DNA from: an uncultured Clostridia bacterium
Lineage (GTDB): Bacteria; Bacillota; Clostridia; Christensenellales; UBA1242
Reading direction: 5' to 3'
DNA: 45,879 nt
NCBI GenBank assembly: GCA_944384405.1
Contig: CALWTH010000048.1
Location: forward strand, 1 to 45,879
Position numbers and translations under genes: made by a program. Numbering within the stretch: the first letter of the stretch is position 1; each line of letters starts with the position of its first letter. Positions 41,264-45,879 of this stretch are shown here, piece by piece. A model generated the notes under the pieces. That model did not search any database, was not told the DNA's origin, and worked only from the letters and a program-made list of their open reading frames with translations.

Positions 41264-43762
41264 ATGAATAGAAAGTTCAAACTGTTTTTTAGTTTAGCAT
41301 CGCTTTGTTTAAGTGTGGCAATGCTATGCTTTGGCGTTTACAGTGCAATGAGCGTAAACTATTCTGTCAGTGGTAGCGTTAGCTATGAAGTGAGAGATGT
41401 GTTTGTGAATATTGAACTAAGTGTGTATAGGTCTATGTCGGACACGCCAATAAAAAGTCACACGGAAAATGAGAACAAACTTTTAAGTGCTCAAAGTGAA
41501 ACAGTGGAGGGCTTTGAATTATTACAAGATTACAATAATACGGTTTCAACTTATGACCCACAAACAGGTAAAGTGGAAAGTCCAGGAAAAGATTGGACAG
41601 AGCCAAGTTATGACGGACTAAACTTCACCTATGGCGCACCAGGTGCAGAAGACAGTAACGCCTATACTTTTTACATAGTGCTTGATATAACAAATTATGG
41701 TAGTGAGTTAATAAATGCAACAGTGATAAACAACACAACAACTGCTGAACAAAACACCATATTTGACCAAACTGACAACATAAATATACCAGCCAAGGCA
41801 GAAGGTGTTAATGGCAGTGGAAGAATTGTTTTGGGATTAGCACTTGATGATGTTACACGAAGTGCAAATGGTGACTTTAATTATGAAATAACAGTTTCAA
41901 TGGGTGAACTTCCTAATGAAGTGATAAATGATATGTTGTTTACCATAGACGAAGCCAACAAAACTGCAACTTTCGCAGGTTACACTGGTACAGCCAAAGA
42001 AGTTCAAATACCATCATCATTTTCGTTAAGTACAACAGACACAAATATTTTTACTGGGACATTGGATGACGTAATGGTGATTTTTAATTCTTTAGACTCA
42101 TCGTTTATTTCGATGCCGGGGAGTCTATCTTACACAACAACAAGTGAAGGCCTTATAGATTTAGAAGATTCAGTCAGTCCATTTTTAAGTTTTTTCTATA
42201 ACCTTTACCTTTATGCCAACATTCCTTCGGATTTAGAAACAATTACATTTGAAACTTTGTCACAATTTGATATTGGTTTAAACTATTTAAAAATAATGAA
42301 TAGAGTTATTTATAATCTTAGTGGTATTACAAATTTACCTGCATGCACCATATACCCTCTCGCAATGTTATCAAAAGGCGAAATGTTGTCATTTGATGTT
42401 AAGATAAATATGGAGAATGTAAATGTTGAAGAAACAACAGTTTTAGAAGATATAATCAATATAATGCATGATAATTTGCCAGAAAATATGAATGAGTATA
42501 GTGAGTTTATAAGTTTTGTTGATTCAAATCCAACAATGTCATTTGATTACACCGATCTTCAAAACAACCGTTCTGATGAATATTATGCACTAATGATTGC
42601 TTCTAATTATCTAACAAAATACATACAAGACAACGACAAATCTCCTGAACCCCCATCAGATTTCTCAATGCCAGAGCAGGAAACTGGTATATATTTGTCT
42701 TTTAGCAATATGGTTTATTCAGATAAACCAGTTAAGGGAAAAGAATATACCGTAACTAGCATAGGTGGGGATGCCTTTAAAGGTAATACTTCTGTGGAAA
42801 AATGTGAGATACCATACACTGTTACAAGTATAAAAAGTAGAGCTTTTAGTGATTGTACTAATTTAAAATATATAATTTTGCCAAATGAAATTAAAGATAT
42901 TGAATACAATGTTTTTTATAATACTCCTTGGTTAACAACATTGAAGTCACAAAGTCATGGCATTGCACCTTCTTATAACGGCGACGCATACTATGCAATT
43001 GAGGTTGATACAGAGATAACAGATGAACAATTTGAAACATATAAATCAAATTTAAAAGCTATTGCGACTGAAGCATTTAATGGATGTAAAAATTTGACAA
43101 GTATTGATGTCCCAGACGGAATGACGATTATAGGAAATAACACCTTTAATGGTTGTACAAATTTGGAAAATGTAATTTTGCCAAACACAATTACGGAAAT
43201 AGGTAGTTCAGCATTTACTAACACCAAATGGTTGACTAAATTGCAATCAGATAGTTACGGAATTGCGACATCAAAAGATGGTAGTGCGACTTACGCAATT
43301 GATGTTAACACTTCAATAACAGATGGTGAGTTATCGCCATATTTATCAAAATTAAAAGCCATTGCAGCGTATGCTTTTCAAGATTGTATAAATATAACAA
43401 CTTTTAATATGCCTTATGGAGCAACCAAAATAGGCTCTTATAGTTTTTCCGGTTGCACAGCGCTTGAAAGTGTTGTGATTTCAGACAGTGTTATAGAAAT
43501 AGAAAGCGAATCTTTTGCGGGGTGTACAAACTTACGAAATTTCACATTGGGCATTGGGGTTGTTGAAATAGGTAATAGTTCATTCTCTGATTCAACGTTT
43601 TCTTCATTTGTTTTTAAAGACAAAATGCATATTTGGAGCTTGGGAGGTATGGGAGACCCTGGTGATGTCACATTTACAGAATTACAAGATGATAAAAGAA
43701 TGGCAAGACTTATGAGCGGGGTTTCAGGTTACTCTTATTATCTAGATAAAATTTGCTTTTAA
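41264..43762 (+). CDS. BspA-type leucine-rich-repeat surface protein
   Basis: The protein has 832 residues. The signal/anchor segment (about 6-28, LFFSLASLCLSVAMLCFGVYSA) is followed by SVNYSVSGSVSYEVRDVFVNI, as in the 34060 protein. A beta-rich middle (about 30-470) is followed by LRR_5 units from about 490: AFKGNTSVEKCEIPYTVTSI, AFSDCTNLKYIILPNEIKDI, AFNGCKNLTSIDVPDGMTII, TFNGCTNLENVILPNTITEI, AFQDCINITTFNMPYGATKI, SFSGCTALESVVISDSVIEI and SFAGCTNLRNFTLGIGVVEI. Two near-duplicate inserts start PWLTTLKSQSHGIAPS and KWLTKLQSDSYGIATS. No LPXTG motif. AAGGAG lies 6-11 bases before the ATG. It is probably an adhesin-like surface protein. Confidence 0.88.
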   Translation: MNRKFKLFFSLASLCLSVAMLCFGVYSAMSVNYSVSGSVSYEVRDVFVNIELSVYRSMSDTPIKSHTENENKLLSAQSETVEGFELLQDYNNTVSTYDPQTGKVESPGKDWTEPSYDGLNFTYGAPGAEDSNAYTFYIVLDITNYGSELINATVINNTTTAEQNTIFDQTDNINIPAKAEGVNGSGRIVLGLALDDVTRSANGDFNYEITVSMGELPNEVINDMLFTIDEANKTATFAGYTGTAKEVQIPSSFSLSTTDTNIFTGTLDDVMVIFNSLDSSFISMPGSLSYTTTSEGLIDLEDSVSPFLSFFYNLYLYANIPSDLETITFETLSQFDIGLNYLKIMNRVIYNLSGITNLPACTIYPLAMLSKGEMLSFDVKINMENVNVEETTVLEDIINIMHDNLPENMNEYSEFISFVDSNPTMSFDYTDLQNNRSDEYYALMIASNYLTKYIQDNDKSPEPPSDFSMPEQETGIYLSFSNMVYSDKPVKGKEYTVTSIGGDAFKGNTSVEKCEIPYTVTSIKSRAFSDCTNLKYIILPNEIKDIEYNVFYNTPWLTTLKSQSHGIAPSYNGDAYYAIEVDTEITDEQFETYKSNLKAIATEAFNGCKNLTSIDVPDGMTIIGNNTFNGCTNLENVILPNTITEIGSSAFTNTKWLTKLQSDSYGIATSKDGSATYAIDVNTSITDGELSPYLSKLKAIAAYAFQDCINITTFNMPYGATKIGSYSFSGCTALESVVISDSVIEIESESFAGCTNLRNFTLGIGVVEIGNSSFSDSTFSSFVFKDKMHIWSLGGMGDPGDVTFTELQDDKRMARLMSGVSGYSYYLDKICF

Positions 43763-43764
43763 TA

Positions 43765-43794
43765 AAAATTCACAGGTTATCCTGTGAATTTTTT
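43765..43794 (+). terminator. Terminator of the LRR gene
   Basis: A 12-bp stem: 43765-43776 with 43781-43792 (core TTCACAGG/CCTGTGAA), loop TTAT, then T-rich sequence. Confidence 0.9.
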
Positions 43795-43806
43795 GTGGAT
43801 TTTTTG

Positions 43807-43836
43807 TAAAAAAATGTTGGTTTTTACCAACATTTT
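43807..43836 (-). terminator. Rubrerythrin terminator overlapping its stop codon
   Basis: On the minus strand, AAAATGTTGG (43836-43827) pairs with CCAACATTTT (43820-43811), and then T residues follow. The TAA stop is in the TAAAAA loop. Confidence 0.87.
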
Positions 43837-44423
43837 AGTTCGCCAGGGACAATAACTTCGCAAATGCCTTGTTTTGCCTTGCAAAGTGGACATTCTTCCC
43901 ACGCTTCGTCAGAAAAACTTACATACCCACACGATGGGCATATCCATCTGACTTTTTTTGCTTTTTTGTACATTGTTTTGTTTTTGAATTGTTTATAAAG
44001 TTCTTCAAAAAGATTTTTGTGTCTAATTTCAACTTCCATAATCATTTCAAATAGATGTGCGATTTCATCAAAACCTTCTTCATTGGCGGTTTTAATAAAC
44101 TCATCATAAGCCTCGGCTTCAAGTTCTTCATCTTCGGCAAGAAGTTTAAGGTTGTCCAAAAGTTCCCATTTTTCTTTAAAAGGGAAGCCAGCAGATATGT
44201 TTATATTATCTATTTGCTTTGGTTCTGCTTCTTGAATTTTGGTATAAAGCATACGCGCATGGTTAAATTCTTGATATGCTATTGTGTCAACTATTTGTGC
44301 AATTGCCTCATAGCCGTTATATCTAAAACCATACTCCACAAATTCATATCTTGTCCTTGCTTGGCACTCGGCAGCATATGCACGCGCCAAATTTTCATAT
44401 GTCAAACTGTCTTTTAATTTCAT
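43824..44423 (-). CDS. rbr: Rubrerythrin
   Basis: This is a peroxide-reducing diiron protein of anaerobes, 199 residues, from ATG 44423 with AAGGAGG upstream (the longer start at 44441 lies in the leader). The four-helix ferritin-like domain has iron-ligand motifs AAECQARTRYEFVEYGFR, AYQEFNHARMLY, EDEELEAEAYDEFIKTANEEGFDEIAHLFEMIMEVEIRHKNLF read in order. The C-terminal rubredoxin-like domain has Cys-x2-Cys pairs in CPSCGY and CPLCKAK. It supports an anaerobic, oxygen-exposed lifestyle. Confidence 0.95.
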   Translation of the reverse strand: MKLKDSLTYENLARAYAAECQARTRYEFVEYGFRYNGYEAIAQIVDTIAYQEFNHARMLYTKIQEAEPKQIDNINISAGFPFKEKWELLDNLKLLAEDEELEAEAYDEFIKTANEEGFDEIAHLFEMIMEVEIRHKNLFEELYKQFKNKTMYKKAKKVRWICPSCGYVSFSDEAWEECPLCKAKQGICEVIVPGELKCW

Positions 44424-44478
44424 AATACCTCCTTTTAACAACTTTATGATGTCAAAAAAGCAAAATAATATACAATAA

Positions 44479-44507
44479 TTGACCTAAGTTGTTTTTGGTG
44501 ATATAAT
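44479..44507 (+). promoter_or_regulatory. aspS promoter
   Basis: TTGACC (44479-44484), 17 bases, perfect TATAAT (44502-44507). The remaining leader is about 27 bases, too short for a T-box. Confidence 0.83.
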
Positions 44508-44540
44508 TCAATGTAAAATTTTTTAATCAAAGGACGTTTT

Positions 44541-45879
44541 ATGCAAAATCGTACACACAATTTAGGGGAATTGCGTCTTTGTGACGCTGGGAAAAAAGTG
44601 GAACTTTGTGGCTGGCTTGAAAATGTCAGACGCGTAAGCAAAAATCTCGCCTTTATGGTACTTAGAGATTTTTATGGTATCACACAGGCAGTTGTAGACA
44701 GCGAAGAGATGATGTCAAAGGTTGACAAAATCAACATTGAGTCCACAGTTAAAGTTTGTGGCACTGTTCGCGAAAGGTCCAATAAAAATAAGGACATTCC
44801 AACAGGAGATATAGAAGTTGTTTGTGAAAGCATTGAAGTTTTGGGAGAGTGCATTTATAACGAACTTCCATTCCAAATCAATTTTTCAAAAGATGCCGAT
44901 GAAAACACAAGACTTAAGTATAGATATCTTGACCTAAGAAATCCAAAAGTCAAAGAAAAAATTGTTTTGAGAAGCAAAATTGTTAGTGCCCTTAGACAGG
45001 CAATGACAGAAAAAGGATTTTTGGAGATAACAACACCAATTTTGACATCTTCTTCACCAGAGGGTGCAAGAGACTATCTTGTTCCATCAAGAAACTATCC
45101 GGGCAAGTTCTATGCTCTTCCACAAGCACCACAGCAGTTCAAACAACTTTTGATGGCGTCAGGATTTGATAGGTATTTTCAAATAGCACCATGTTTTCGT
45201 GATGAAGACGCTCGTGCTGATAGGTCACCAGGTGAGTTTTATCAACTAGATATGGAAATGGCCTTTGCAAGCCAAGAAGATGTGTTCTCTGTGATTGAGA
45301 GCGTGCTTCCTCCAGTGTTTGAAAAGTATGGAACATACAAAAAAGCATCAAAAGCACCTTTTGTAAGGATAAAATATGAAGATGCAATGGACACATATGG
45401 TTCTGACAAACCTGACCTTAGAATAGATTTGAAAGTGACAGATTTTAGTGACATTGTCAAAGGTGTTGACTTTGAACCTTTCAAAAGTGCAGTCACAAAA
45501 GCAGTCATTGTAGACAATTTCACACATTCAAGAAAAGTCATTGACAAACTTGTTGAAGATGTGTTTACTCAACTTGAACAAAGAGTTTATTGGTTCAAGA
45601 TTGACGAAAATGGCAATTTGGTTGGTGGCGTAGCTAAGTTTTTACAGGACAAAAAATCAGAAATTGACAAACTAAATTTAAAGCCAAACACATTCGTATG
45701 TCTTGCCTCGGGCGAAAAGCGTGTCGCACAAAAGACGGCAGGTGTTATGCTCAAAATGCTAGGCAATATTTGTCCAGAGCATATGGATAAAGAAAAGTAT
45801 GAGTTTTGCTGGATTGTTGACTTCCCTATGTATGAAATTGGTGAGGAGTCGGGCAAACTTGAATTTTGTCACAACCCAT
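44541..45879 (+). CDS. aspS: Aspartyl-tRNA synthetase, 3' end outside the window
   Basis: 446 codons are present from ATG 44541 (AAAGGA upstream) and the frame runs off the window end without a stop. The N-terminal OB anticodon-binding domain is MQNRTHNLGELRL...CGWLENVRRVSKNLAFMVLRDFYGITQAVV. The class II core shows TPILTSSSPEGARDYLVPSR, LPQAPQQFKQLLMASGFDRYFQIAPCFRDEDARADRSPGEFYQLDMEMAF. An insert domain follows, and the last residues visible are LEFCHNP, near the flipping loop. About 130-150 C-terminal residues, including motif 3, should lie beyond the end. Confidence 0.95.
   Translation, partial: MQNRTHNLGELRLCDAGKKVELCGWLENVRRVSKNLAFMVLRDFYGITQAVVDSEEMMSKVDKINIESTVKVCGTVRERSNKNKDIPTGDIEVVCESIEVLGECIYNELPFQINFSKDADENTRLKYRYLDLRNPKVKEKIVLRSKIVSALRQAMTEKGFLEITTPILTSSSPEGARDYLVPSRNYPGKFYALPQAPQQFKQLLMASGFDRYFQIAPCFRDEDARADRSPGEFYQLDMEMAFASQEDVFSVIESVLPPVFEKYGTYKKASKAPFVRIKYEDAMDTYGSDKPDLRIDLKVTDFSDIVKGVDFEPFKSAVTKAVIVDNFTHSRKVIDKLVEDVFTQLEQRVYWFKIDENGNLVGGVAKFLQDKKSEIDKLNLKPNTFVCLASGEKRVAQKTAGVMLKMLGNICPEHMDKEKYEFCWIVDFPMYEIGEESGKLEFCHNP

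Noticed and set aside
44508..44540. T-box leader for aspS
   Set aside because: A perfect promoter leaves about 27 bases of leader, far too short for a T-box; no AGGGTGG-like box is seen. glyS is the second gene of an operon with a 15-base gap, so it has no leader either.

Overview
The window is a low-GC, gene-dense chromosomal segment from a Gram-positive (Firmicutes/Clostridia-like) bacterium. It is probably an uncultured anaerobe: whiA, degV, ybaB-recR, a single-chain glycyl-tRNA synthetase, an ABC-F protein and a rubrerythrin are all present, codons are AT-rich, and GTG and TTG starts are used with strong AGGAGG-type ribosome sites. No phage, integrase, transposase, CRISPR array or resistance island is visible. 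Most of the sequence is core metabolism, replication and repair, and the unusual material lies between the genes and in two surface-protein loci.

Layout. 1-970: rplJ-rplL with a strong terminator and no rpoB behind it. 1083-4670: GT4 glycosyltransferase, dnaX, ybaB, recR; dnaX is split at a run of ten A and appears to make short (gamma-like) and long (tau-like) products by frameshifting or slippage. 4666-5620: cluster of structured repeats. 5630-8689 (minus): transglutaminase-like protein, tRNA-Trp and an Ig-like surface protein. 8828-10449: a coupled pair of unknown genes. 10569-16777: PHP phosphoesterase, whiA, dnaE and a divergent phosphofructokinase. 16834-24047: tRNA-Ala, a hypothetical gene, glmS, a CtpE-like P-type ATPase, radC, degV and HU. 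24409-33480: CYTH-like protein, comEC (no C-terminal hydrolase domain), holA, ogt, unknown gene, glyS, DHH phosphoesterase, ABC-F and a small XRE regulator. 33481-35497: an operator/promoter region, a 360-bp foldback element and a secreted protein whose 3' end looks like a diversity-generating-retroelement variable region. 35639-40495: DUF2188 protein, HAD hydrolase, ftsH and a coupled lipoprotein. 40560-43762: repeat, a G13 tract and a BspA-type leucine-rich-repeat surface protein. 43824-45879: rubrerythrin and a partial aspS.

Three systems stand out. (1) An interspersed element of about 245-330 bp has inverted termini (GACTGCC...GGCAGTC) and three or four internal hairpins. The paired arms change together between copies, so the fold is conserved more than the sequence. 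Copies sit at gene ends, two of them in the T-tail of a terminator. (2) The secreted protein at 34060-35487 ends in an Asn/Tyr/Ser-rich segment in which 24 of 27 codons are NNY. That segment is bounded by adenine-free tracts and followed by a 12-bp stem with the stop codon at its tip. This is what a remote DGR target would look like, although no reverse transcriptase or template repeat is in the window. (3) dnaX appears to carry a programmed recoding site. In addition, several genes (radC, holA, probably comEC and the P-type ATPase) have promoters so close to their ATG that the mRNA should be leaderless.

All assignments come from reading motifs, spacing and pairing by eye; no database search was run.
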